64,000 bases of DNA from Anaerolineaceae bacterium (GTDB lineage Bacteria; Chloroflexota; Anaerolineae; Aggregatilineales; Phototrophicaceae), in NCBI GenBank assembly GCA_020634165.1, contig JACKCF010000003.1, positions 248,001 through 312,000 on the forward strand. Direction: 5' to 3'. Of this stretch, positions 1-7,462 are shown piece after piece. Under the pieces are notes generated by a model. That model saw only the letters and a list, made by a program, of their open reading frames with translations, had not been told where the DNA came from and ran no database searches. The number at the start of each line of letters is the position of its first letter. The first letter of the stretch is position 1. A program made the translations under genes and the position numbers.

Positions 1-1
1 C

Positions 2-1279
2 CAACACATAAAGTATTGGGATATCGATTTTTCAAAGACGATTACCTACAAAAACAGGCAAGACTATGCCGAGCATTTTATCGAACTATTACGACAATCT
101 GTAGATAGCAGAATACGTCATGTAGGCAGCCTGGGCATGCTCTTAAGCGGCGGCATTGACTCAAGGACTGTCGCATCGATGCTACAGGTGTTCAGGCATG
201 AAGGTGATAAGAGAGCTGATTTTGGCATACTTTCGCTTTCGTATAAGGATGCGCGCGATAATGAAACAGAAACCGTCCAGAGGTTAAGCAATAACTGGGG
301 TGTTCAAGCACATTTCTTCGATGATTTGATTGTTTCAAGAGAATATGTTTTGGAACAGTGCAACAAGCATGCCGACTATCCTGGTTTTCCGCCTGGACTC
401 GCTTACAAAACTCTGCGAGATCACGCTCAGGCCAACAATTACAAAGTGCTGTTGAGTGGCTGGGGTGGTGATGACTGGCAGATGGGCTTGTTCGCAGGTT
501 ACTCAGACATGGTTGCTCAAAAACATTTTTTCATGCTCTTGCGTCAGTATTTACATGACGTCAAGAAAAGAAGCCTGTCAATTGCTACAAGCAGATTATT
601 GACAGGGTTAAGAGACGTCTTTCTTGTAAAAGGTAATCCGAAGTTGGTTGGTTTTGCTAAAGCTCTGCGGAAAAAAGCTCGAACTCAGCCCAATCGCTGG
701 CCCTGGATTAACCCGACTTATGTAAGTAACTATCTCGAAAACCCGCGCCCTAACCAAGTGCTGTCAGAGATACGTTTCTCGAATTTCGTACAGAAGCTCT
801 TATATACCTGGTTAGTTAGCTCGTCACTAACTTTTTTTCTGGAACTCCATGAGCGGATGACGGTTTCTTACGGCTTTGAAGAGCGGTATCCATTACACGA
901 TAAGCGAATAATAGAGTTTATGTTTGCCTTACCGGCTGACTTCCATTGGCTACGGCCATACAAGACGCTGCTGATTGAAGCCCAGGAAAAAATGAGCGTG
1001 ACCAACTCATCGATTAGTTTTCGGAATCCGGAAGCGTCTAGACTCATGATGGATACAATAGAATCTTTAGGAGGGAGAGCGCTTTTTTCTAATATACTGT
1101 TGTCAGCCAATGGCATCATTTTTGAAAAAGAGGTACTTCATATTTTCGATGAAGCGCGACAAGATTATAATTTAGATGAAGGCGCCTATCAAGAGTATTC
1201 TGGATACTTATGGCATATTCTCGCTATAGATATGTGGCTTAGGTGGCTCAATGAACAGGATGAACTATCATTGCGATAG
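2..1279 (+). CDS. Lasso peptide cyclase, asparagine synthetase-like (5' end outside window)
   Basis: The frame is open from the first bases of the window, so the gene starts upstream; about 425 residues are visible. An internal ATG at 137 is not the start, because the preceding codons read as good protein, including a K-Y-W-D motif. The ATP-pyrophosphatase loop SGGIDS is followed about 110 residues later by a second conserved loop, SGWGGDDW. This is the synthetase half of the asparagine synthetase B family. Next to lasso precursors, such proteins (the C protein) activate the side-chain carboxylate of Asp or Glu in the core and form the macrolactam ring with the core N-terminus. Two precursor genes and a kinase follow on the same strand. 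The protease/recognition B proteins are not in the window and may lie upstream. The family is clear; the lasso role comes from the neighbours. Confidence 0.85.
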   Translation, partial: QHIKYWDIDFSKTITYKNRQDYAEHFIELLRQSVDSRIRHVGSLGMLLSGGIDSRTVASMLQVFRHEGDKRADFGILSLSYKDARDNETETVQRLSNNWGVQAHFFDDLIVSREYVLEQCNKHADYPGFPPGLAYKTLRDHAQANNYKVLLSGWGGDDWQMGLFAGYSDMVAQKHFFMLLRQYLHDVKKRSLSIATSRLLTGLRDVFLVKGNPKLVGFAKALRKKARTQPNRWPWINPTYVSNYLENPRPNQVLSEIRFSNFVQKLLYTWLVSSSLTFFLELHERMTVSYGFEERYPLHDKRIIEFMFALPADFHWLRPYKTLLIEAQEKMSVTNSSISFRNPEASRLMMDTIESLGGRALFSNILLSANGIIFEKEVLHIFDEARQDYNLDEGAYQEYSGYLWHILAIDMWLRWLNEQDELSLR

Positions 1280-1335
1280 TTTGATAGTTTACACTCAAGA
1301 AACAATAAATGTTTAAGTCAGTGGAATGAGGGAAT

Positions 1336-1494
1336 ATGGGCTCTGAACCGAAAGTGAATGATATGGATAACACTCCTAAAAAGAGTTACACCAAGCCAAT
1401 CCTTACCAAGCATGGTTTGGTGAAGGATTTGGTCAAAGGTTCAACATCTCGCCGCAATGATATGGGCGGTTCGCAAAATGGTGGTAAGAGTTAA
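1336..1494 (+). CDS. Lasso peptide precursor 1 (52 aa)
   Basis: A small ORF starts at ATG 1336, 56 bases after the cyclase stop, with a GAGGGA-type ribosome site just before it. The leader contains Y-T-K-P-I-L, matching the YxxPxL motif read by lasso B1/RRE proteins, then K-H-G-L-V-K-D-L-V-K. Placing the cleavage before Gly35 gives an 18-residue core, GSTSRRNDMGGSQNGGKS, with Gly at position 1 and Asp at position 8, which fits an eight-residue macrolactam ring. The usual Thr at position -2 is Val here. The peptide ends in Ser, the residue that kinases of paeninodin-type clusters phosphorylate. The motifs and the match to precursor 2 are seen; cleavage and ring size are inferred. Confidence 0.8.
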   Translation: MGSEPKVNDMDNTPKKSYTKPILTKHGLVKDLVKGSTSRRNDMGGSQNGGKS

Positions 1495-1595
1495 TTGCAC
1501 CAGAATCAGTTAGTATATTGTTATTGTGCTTTCGCGACATCGAGTTTCCAGAGCTTGATATCGCGTTCAATAGCAAAACAAGCATCAAACAAATG
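1495..1595 (+). pseudogene. Remnant of the kinase gene 5' end
   Basis: The bases after precursor 1 closely match the start of the intact kinase gene at 2107-2205 (for example CGACATCGAGTTTCCAGAGC occurs in both). The frame is disturbed near the beginning and the similarity stops after about 100 bases. This is a truncated copy left by the tandem duplication described for this region and is not expected to make protein. Confidence 0.75.
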
Positions 1596-1599
1596 ACTA

Positions 1600-1916
1600 A
1601 AACCTTTCAAGGCATTGCTAATTCAAGCCCAGGACACAATGAGTATAACCGACTCATTGATTAGTTTTCGGAATCTAGACGCGTCTAGACTCATGATAGA
1701 ATCTTTAGGTGGGGTACCATTTTTCCCAATATACCGTTGTCAGCTAATGGCATCATTCTTGAAAAAGAGGCACTTGATATTTTCGATGAAGCCCGACGCG
1801 AGTATAATCTGAGTGAAGGCTCGTATCAAACATACGCTGGATATTTATGGAATATTCTGGTTGTGGATATTTGGCTTAGGTGGTTTAATGAACAGGATGT
1901 CATTTCATCCCGTTAG
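1600..1916 (+). pseudogene. Remnant of the cyclase gene 3' end
   Basis: This stretch matches the last third of the cyclase gene (about 960-1279), including the C-terminal coding for GYLW, W-L-R-W and N-E-Q-D and the stop codon at 1914-1916. It lacks the PP-loop half. Relative to the intact copy it has a 9-base deletion and then a single-base deletion near 1700-1730, which breaks the frame, so it should be non-functional. It is fused directly to the kinase remnant before it, marking a deletion inside a duplicated unit. Confidence 0.8.
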
Positions 1917-1971
1917 TTTGTAGGTTACACTCAAAAAGTACTGAGTGTTTAAGTCAGTGGAATGAGAGAAT

Positions 1972-2106
1972 ATGAACTTGGAGCCGAACATGAATAAAAC
2001 GGATACCAAACCTGCGCTGAAAAAGCATGGCCTGGTGAAGGATCTGGTTAAAGGTTCCTTGTCCGTTGATACTGATGGCGGCGGTGGGCAGCGGTGGGCG
2101 AACTAA
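1972..2106 (+). CDS. Lasso peptide precursor 2 (44 aa)
   Basis: Paralogue of precursor 1, starting at ATG 1972 in the same context (GTGGAATGAGAGAAT before the start). The leader keeps T-K-P-A-L and the block K-H-G-L-V-K-D-L-V-K, although the Tyr of the YxxPxL motif is Asp here. The predicted core is GSLSVDTDGGGGQRWAN (17 residues), again Gly1 with Asp8 (Asp6 is also present) and a Gly-rich stretch after the ring. It ends in Asn rather than Ser. The stop codon directly abuts the kinase start. Core boundaries are inferred from conservation of Gly and Asp between the two copies. Confidence 0.78.
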   Translation: MNLEPNMNKTDTKPALKKHGLVKDLVKGSLSVDTDGGGGQRWAN

Positions 2107-3027
2107 TTGGACATGTATCAGTTAGCTGATTGTGCTCTCGTAAGCGACATCGAGTTTCCAGAGCTTGATGTCGCTTTCAATAACGAAACAAGCATTAGAC
2201 TGAAACAACTCCCAGACTCTAGTGGGTTTTTAGATATTCCCTGGGAGCGCGATATCCATCGCACAAACAATGAAGTATTTGCCTCGTTAGCGTATCTGGC
2301 TTCCAAACATCTGATCAGAGTACATGGAATCGCTGACTTCAGCATGGATTATGCAAATGCTGAGATAGCATTCCACATGTCTGATCATGTCCCCATTGAT
2401 ACCCTGAGACATCTTATATTAGATCAAATTCTGCCCTTCTTTTTCCATCAATGGCGATATTCCGCATTCCATGCCAGTGCTGTGCAGTTCAAAGACCATG
2501 CCATTGCGTTTCTTGGTGATAGCGGCAGCGGGAAATCGACGCTTGCAGCGATGCTCGTACAAAAGGGGCTGCGATTTATAACAGATGATTGTTTGCTTCT
2601 CGAAAAAACTGCAAACGGCTTCATCTGTTATCCTTATTATCCCAATATGCGCCTGTGGGAAGATAGCTACCAGCAAGTTGATACTCGTTCGGCGGAGATG
2701 CTTGCTCCGCTGGCGCAAAAAAAACGGTTAAAACCGAAAGTAAGTTTTTCTTATGACCCCTTGCCCATCAAAAAGATATTCGTGATGTCCAAGGAAGTGC
2801 CTGTTACAGCAAGCCCTAAATTAGAAAAACTCAGTCCATCCAACGCATTTATGTCTCTGACACGGTATTCGTTTTTATGGGATTACAGTGATCGAGATAA
2901 GGTTAACAGAGATGTAGAAATTGCGGCCTATGCTGCGGATAACGTTGACCTTTATTCGCTGGCTTTCCCACGTCATTTCGAGTTAATGGATACTGTAATA
3001 AGCGAAATATTGCACTACGCAGAATAA
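2107..3027 (+). CDS. HPr kinase-like lasso peptide kinase
   Basis: A 306-residue protein (TTG start at 2107; ATG 2113 is an alternative). Residues 137-145 read GDSGSGKST, a P-loop, and residues 158-164 read ITDDCLL, resembling the acidic catalytic segment of HPr kinase/phosphorylase. The N-terminal half has no clear domain. Homologues of HPrK recur in lasso clusters; in the paeninodin pathway such a kinase phosphorylates the C-terminal Ser of the precursor. The gene begins at the stop of precursor 2, so the two are very likely co-transcribed. No HPr or PTS gene is nearby, which argues against a role in sugar regulation. The substrate here is inferred; precursor 1 (C-terminal Ser) fits better than precursor 2 (C-terminal Asn). 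Confidence 0.8.
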   Translation: MDMYQLADCALVSDIEFPELDVAFNNETSIRLKQLPDSSGFLDIPWERDIHRTNNEVFASLAYLASKHLIRVHGIADFSMDYANAEIAFHMSDHVPIDTLRHLILDQILPFFFHQWRYSAFHASAVQFKDHAIAFLGDSGSGKSTLAAMLVQKGLRFITDDCLLLEKTANGFICYPYYPNMRLWEDSYQQVDTRSAEMLAPLAQKKRLKPKVSFSYDPLPIKKIFVMSKEVPVTASPKLEKLSPSNAFMSLTRYSFLWDYSDRDKVNRDVEIAAYAADNVDLYSLAFPRHFELMDTVISEILHYAE

Positions 3028-3192
3028 AATTAAGCCCCCTGCATGGTTTGCGCTGACCCATCATCTGAATTAACGATGTACTCTAAAGCGTTCAACCACC
3101 CGTAATCTTCTCCTAACAGCCGTCGAGTAAAAAAATTGCCCAAGCATTGAATATCAGCGAGGGCAAAGAATGAATGACAGCACAATGTCAGA

Positions 3193-4218
3193 TTATGATG
3201 CTGCAACAGGCGATATGCCCTTGAGGTCGAGTTCCTCGGCAAAATGACAGGCGACCGTATGCTCTTTGTTAATGGTGCGCAGTTCGGGTGTTTCGGCCTT
3301 ACAGCGGTCCTGGGCATATGGGCAGCGAGGATGGAAATAACACCCACTCGGTGGATTAGACGGGTCAGCAACATCGCCTTCCAGCACGATGCGCTTCGAC
3401 CGCCGGCGTGGATCAGCGATTGGAATTGATGACAACAAGGCTTCCGTATAGGGATGCTTAGGGTTGCGATAAAGTTCATCCGTGGGGGCCATTTCCACCA
3501 ATTTACCAACGTACATCACCGCCACACGATCTGCGATATATTCCACGACACTCAAATCGTGTGAGATAAACAGATATGTCAGGTTCAACTCGCGTTGCAA
3601 TTCAATCATCAGATTCAGAATCTGGGCACGTACTGATACATCGAGCGCGGAGACGGCTTCATCAGCCACGACTAATTCCGGCTCCAGGGCCAAAGCGCGG
3701 GCAATGCCTACTCTCTGACGCTGTCCACCGCTAAAAGCATGCGGATACCGGCGCATATGTTCCGCATGCAGCCCCACCCGTTCGAGCAAGTTCCCGACCA
3801 TTTTTTCAAGGTCTTTGCCAGCAGCAACATTATGGATGCGCAACGGATCGGCGACGATGTTAAAAACAGTCATGCGCGGGTTCAACGACGCATATGGGTC
3901 TTGAAAAATCATGCGGATGATGCGCCGGAAGTCTTTTAGTTGAGACTCGGATTGATGTGCCAGGTCGACGGCATGGCTATTTTCACCGTAGAGAATTTCT
4001 CCGTCGGTTGGTTGATAGGCACGCACAATGCAGCGTCCGATTGTCGTCTTGCCGCAGCCACTTTCGCCAACCAGGCCCAGTGTTTCACCCCGTCTGATTT
4101 CAAAACTCACCCCGTCCACTGCTTTTACATAGGCGACCGTCTTCTGGAAGAAGCCTTTTTTGATGGGGAAATACATCTTCAAATCTTTAAGTTGCAAAAG
4201 AACATTATTCTCTGACAT
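3193..4218 (-). CDS. Opp-type ABC importer ATPase (OppF-like)
   Basis: A 341-residue ATPase with Walker A GESGCGKT near residue 53, signature FSGGQRQRVGIARA and the oligopeptide/dipeptide C-terminal extension containing C-Y-F-H-P-R-C-P-Y, typical of OppF/DppF. It pairs with the OppD-like subunit encoded 11 bases upstream to power import. It is the last gene of the leftward operon starting at 14254. Its 3' end faces the lasso kinase, with 165 bases between. Because the operon carries a beta-glucuronidase and a heparinase-like protein, the cargo is more likely an oligosaccharide than a peptide, as known for Opp-family sugar importers of Thermotoga; that is inference. Confidence 0.9.
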   Translation of the reverse strand: MSENNVLLQLKDLKMYFPIKKGFFQKTVAYVKAVDGVSFEIRRGETLGLVGESGCGKTTIGRCIVRAYQPTDGEILYGENSHAVDLAHQSESQLKDFRRIIRMIFQDPYASLNPRMTVFNIVADPLRIHNVAAGKDLEKMVGNLLERVGLHAEHMRRYPHAFSGGQRQRVGIARALALEPELVVADEAVSALDVSVRAQILNLMIELQRELNLTYLFISHDLSVVEYIADRVAVMYVGKLVEMAPTDELYRNPKHPYTEALLSSIPIADPRRRSKRIVLEGDVADPSNPPSGCYFHPRCPYAQDRCKAETPELRTINKEHTVACHFAEELDLKGISPVAAS

Positions 4219-4229
4219 GGATGCGCGCC

Positions 4230-5228
4230 TTATACATCTTCATATAGTAAACAACGAACGGTACGACCATCTTCCAATGTCGTGAGCTTGGGATGAATCA
4301 CATCACATTTGCCAGCCATGAACTGATCGCAACGGGAGTGAAATGGGCAACCTGACGGGCGACTAAATGGGTCAGGGACCGTGCCTTCAATCGGGTTCAA
4401 TTGTTGCGTCCGGCCCGCACCCAGCCGAGGGATTGAGCGCATCAGCGCCTGCGTATACGGATGTTTTGGGTCGTAAAAAAGTGAGTCAATATCAGCCTGT
4501 TCAACGACTTCACCCAGATACATCACCACCACTTCGTCACACGTTTCAGCAACTACACCCAGATCGTGAGTGATTAGCATGACCGCCATGCCAAACTGCA
4601 CCTGTAGACTTTTCATCAATTCCAGGATTTGAGCCTGTGTGGTTACATCCAGCGCGGTGGTTGGCTCATCCGCAATCAATAGCGCCGGATTGCAAGATAA
4701 TGCCATCGCGATCATCGCCCGCTGCCGCATACCACCACTGAGCTGAAATGTATAGTTATCGATCCGCTGCTCCGGGTTGGGAATGCCGACCAATCCCAGG
4801 AGTTCGATGACCCGTTCCCGTGCCTGCGCTTTGGTTACATCATTATGGAGCATGACGGCTTCCATAATCTGGTTGCCGATGGTATGCACCGGACTCAGAG
4901 AATTCATCGGTTCCTGGAATACCATCGCAATGGCATTCCCGCGAATGCTGCGCATCTCCGGACTGTGTTCTGGCAGGGCGACAAGATCGGTTACCTGGCC
5001 GTTATTGCGTAAAATCACCTGCCCATCGACGATCTTACCGGGGGCATCGACAATTTTGAGGATGGACATAGCGGTTACACTCTTGCCGCAGCCACTTTCG
5101 CCGACGATCCCCAATGTAATACCGCGTTTGACTGTGAAATCGACGCCGTCAACCGCGTGGACAGTGCCTTCATCCAGTTCAAAATACGTGCGTAAGTTCT
5201 TAACTTCGAGAATAATATCAGCTTCCAT
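4230..5228 (-). CDS. Opp-type ABC importer ATPase (OppD-like)
   Basis: A 332-residue ATPase with Walker A GESGCGKS around residue 40, signature LSGGMRQRAMIAMA, Walker B LLIADEPTTALD and the C-terminal C-P-F-H-S-R-C extension. It forms the nucleotide-binding pair with the OppF-like protein downstream. It is spaced 11 bases from both neighbours in the operon, consistent with translational coupling. It is clearly paralogous to the OppD-like gene at 57676 in the xylan locus. Confidence 0.9.
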   Translation of the reverse strand: MEADIILEVKNLRTYFELDEGTVHAVDGVDFTVKRGITLGIVGESGCGKSVTAMSILKIVDAPGKIVDGQVILRNNGQVTDLVALPEHSPEMRSIRGNAIAMVFQEPMNSLSPVHTIGNQIMEAVMLHNDVTKAQARERVIELLGLVGIPNPEQRIDNYTFQLSGGMRQRAMIAMALSCNPALLIADEPTTALDVTTQAQILELMKSLQVQFGMAVMLITHDLGVVAETCDEVVVMYLGEVVEQADIDSLFYDPKHPYTQALMRSIPRLGAGRTQQLNPIEGTVPDPFSRPSGCPFHSRCDQFMAGKCDVIHPKLTTLEDGRTVRCLLYEDV

Positions 5229-5239
5229 AGTGGCCTCAC

Positions 5240-6400
5240 CTATGCGTATGGGTCAGCGGCATCGCGCAAACCATCGCCCAAGAAATTCAACGCCAGAACA
5301 GCAACGACCACAGCCAATGCCGGTACGAGCAGCCAGGGTGCTGTTGCGACAGTACGGACATTTTGTGCTTCCTGAAGTAAAACGCCCCAACTCACAACCG
5401 GAGGGCGCAAGCCCAATCCCAGGAAACTCAGCGAGGTTTCCGCGATAATCATCCCAGGGATGGCCAATGTGATGGAAGCGATGATATGGCTGTAGAAAGC
5501 AGGTAGCATATGCTGGAACATGATCTTGGCCTGACTGGCACCATCTAGCCGCGCGGCCATCACAAAGTCTTCTTCTCTTAAGCTCAAGAAGCGACCGCGA
5601 ACCACCCTTGCGAGGCTCGTCCATCCAATGAAGGAGAGGATGATGGTAATCGCAAAGTAGATTTGAAGGGGTCCCCATTCAGTCGGGAGTGCAGCGACAA
5701 GCCCCAGCCACAATGGGATTGTGGGTATTGATCGAATGAATTCAATCACACGCTGAATTATGTTATCGACCATGCCGCCGTAGTAACCAGAGATACCACC
5801 CAGGACGATGCCCAGTATCAAGCTGATGGTGACACCCACCAGCCCGATGGACATCGAGATGCGGGTACCGTAAATCAGGCGGCTCAGTACATCTCGGCCC
5901 AGGCGGTCTGCCCCCATGATATACATGGTATCGTCGGGATTCGCCGGACCAATCAGATGGAGGTCACTTTCAAACAACCCAAGAATCTTATAGGTGTAGC
6001 CATGCGTGAACAAACGGACAGGAATTTTTACTTCAGGGTCCACGACGAATGTACGACGCAGCGCAACCGGATCAACTTCGACGGTATACCCCAGCACATG
6101 CGGATTAAACCCATCGTCATCGAACAGGATCAGCGTTTGCGGTGGGGCGTAAGTCGCCTGTGTGTTGGTCATATCTGCCGGGAAGGGTGCGAGAAACTCA
6201 GCAAAAATCGCAATGAGATACATAAGGATAGTGACGATCCCACCAGCCATGGCCAGTTTGTGCATACGAAAGCGCCACCACATCAATGTCCATTGTGATG
6301 CGACGTAGACTTTGCTGTCGCTCTCTCGCTCTGTGGTCGCAGGTGGATTTGAAGGAGAATTTGATCCGCCCACACTGGATTGAATCGATTCTGTCGTCAT
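5240..6400 (-). CDS. Opp-type ABC importer permease (OppC-like)
   Basis: A 386-residue inner-membrane permease. A hydrophilic N-terminus rich in Ser and Glu is followed by the first membrane segment (about residues 50-70), a long extracytoplasmic stretch of about 110 residues, and the BPD transport core that begins at GADRLGRDVLSRLIYGTR. The EAA-type coupling loop (about GASQAKIMFQHMLP) contacts the ATPases. The long outer segment after the first helix also occurs in the paralogue at 56497 and may be a trait of this sugar-linked subfamily. It sits 12 bases after the OppB-like gene. Confidence 0.9.
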   Translation of the reverse strand: MTTESIQSSVGGSNSPSNPPATTERESDSKVYVASQWTLMWWRFRMHKLAMAGGIVTILMYLIAIFAEFLAPFPADMTNTQATYAPPQTLILFDDDGFNPHVLGYTVEVDPVALRRTFVVDPEVKIPVRLFTHGYTYKILGLFESDLHLIGPANPDDTMYIMGADRLGRDVLSRLIYGTRISMSIGLVGVTISLILGIVLGGISGYYGGMVDNIIQRVIEFIRSIPTIPLWLGLVAALPTEWGPLQIYFAITIILSFIGWTSLARVVRGRFLSLREEDFVMAARLDGASQAKIMFQHMLPAFYSHIIASITLAIPGMIIAETSLSFLGLGLRPPVVSWGVLLQEAQNVRTVATAPWLLVPALAVVVAVLALNFLGDGLRDAADPYA

Positions 6401-6412
6401 AAATCAAATCTC

Positions 6413-7399
6413 CTAATCAAAGCGAATCCGAGGATCGAGCACGGCCAACAGAATGTCGGATACCAACGTGCCGATCATCGTCAAGATGCTTAACAGCAGA
6501 ATAAATGCCCCTGCGAGGTACATATCCTGTGTCGTCAATGCGGAAAGCAGCATGGGACCTGTGGTTGGCAGGCTCAAAACAGTAGCCACAATGATCGAGC
6601 CAGAGACAAGCGTGGGCAGTAGCCAGCCAGCGGTACTAACAAAGGGGTTCAAGGCAACGCGAACCGGATATTTTAAGATCACTTTCCATTCTGGCAGCCC
6701 TTTTGCCCGTGCGGTACGGACATAGGGCTTACTCAGTTCATCGAGCAAATTGGCCCGCATGATGCGAATCAGGCTCGCTGCACCGGCTGTCCCCAAAATA
6801 ACCATGGGAATCCAGAGATGTCCCATCAGGTCAAGGACTTTTTCGATACTCCAGGGAGCATCTACATATTCCGGGGAAAATAACCCGCCGACGCTCTGGT
6901 TAAAATATTTGAACGCGATATACATAAGTACCAACGCCAGCAAGAAGTTAGGTATTGCCAGCCCCAAGAAGCCAAAGAAGGTCGCGATATAGTCGCCCAG
7001 TGAATACTTATTGACGGCAGAATAAATGCCCACCGGGAACGCAATAATCCAGGTAAAAATCAATGTTGCAAGAGATATAAGTACGGTTAAGCTCAGCCGC
7101 CCCCAGATAAGGTCCTCAACCGGCGTTCGCCATGCAAAAGACTGCCCAAAATCGCCTTTGGTAATAATATTGGTTATCCACTTTAGGTACTGGACGTGCA
7201 TGGGCTGGTCCAGGCCAAAACGCTCATTCAGCGCTTCGATCACATGCTCTTCTACCTGCTCACCCGATGCCGATAAATTCGCAATATAGGACGTTAAGTA
7301 ATCGCCTGGTGGCAGTTGGATGATGACAAACGCCACCAGAGAGGTCACGAACAGCGTCGGTATCATGACCAGGATACGGCGAATAATAAACTGTGCCAT
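6413..7399 (-). CDS. Opp-type ABC importer permease (OppB-like)
   Basis: A 328-residue permease starting RRILVMIPTLFVTSLVAFVI, the usual first helix of OppB/DppB, with about six membrane segments and a coupling loop RTARAKGLPEWKVILKYPVR near the C-terminal third. It pairs with the OppC-like permease. The start codon at 7399 is preceded by an AAGGAA-type ribosome site and, further upstream, by a strong hairpin separating it from the binding-protein gene. Confidence 0.9.
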   Translation of the reverse strand: MAQFIIRRILVMIPTLFVTSLVAFVIIQLPPGDYLTSYIANLSASGEQVEEHVIEALNERFGLDQPMHVQYLKWITNIITKGDFGQSFAWRTPVEDLIWGRLSLTVLISLATLIFTWIIAFPVGIYSAVNKYSLGDYIATFFGFLGLAIPNFLLALVLMYIAFKYFNQSVGGLFSPEYVDAPWSIEKVLDLMGHLWIPMVILGTAGAASLIRIMRANLLDELSKPYVRTARAKGLPEWKVILKYPVRVALNPFVSTAGWLLPTLVSGSIIVATVLSLPTTGPMLLSALTTQDMYLAGAFILLLSILTMIGTLVSDILLAVLDPRIRFD

Positions 7400-7419
7400 A
7401 AAAAATTCCTTTGAAGTAA

Positions 7420-7446
7420 GGGGCTATACCAGCCTGATATAGCCCC
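7420..7446 (-). terminator. Hairpin between binding-protein and permease genes
   Basis: GGGGCTATA (7420-7428) and TATAGCCCC (7438-7446) form a perfect 9-bp stem with a 9-base loop, just after the binding-protein stop. There is no long U run, so partial termination or mRNA 3'-end protection, giving more binding protein than permease, is more likely than full termination. Equivalent hairpins occur at 29717 and 55436. Confidence 0.7.
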
Positions 7447-7462
7447 TAAAACAGCCTATACC

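Larger units (their letters stand above)
960..2210 (+). repeat. Tandem duplication of a cyclase-precursor-kinase unit
   Basis: Copy 1 (about 960-1595) and copy 2 (about 1600-2210) contain the same order: cyclase 3' end, a short untranslated leader with the shared string GTTTAAGTCAGTGGAATGAG, a precursor gene, and the kinase 5' end. The junction near 1595-1600 joins kinase sequence to cyclase sequence. The simplest history is duplication of a C-A-K unit followed by deletion between the first kinase and the second cyclase. Leaders are conserved between the two precursors whereas the cores differ. Confidence 0.75.

Noticed and set aside
2107..3027. Classical HPr kinase/phosphorylase controlling carbon catabolite repression
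   Set aside because: No HPr or PTS genes nearby and the gene abuts a lasso precursor, so a peptide-tailoring kinase fits better.
3030..3192. A minus-strand open frame past the OppF stop region ending in protein-like sequence (LADIQCLGNFFTRRLLGEDYG)
   Set aside because: It has no start of its own outside the OppF gene and no recognised family; it could be the end of a lost gene, but this is too weak to annotate.
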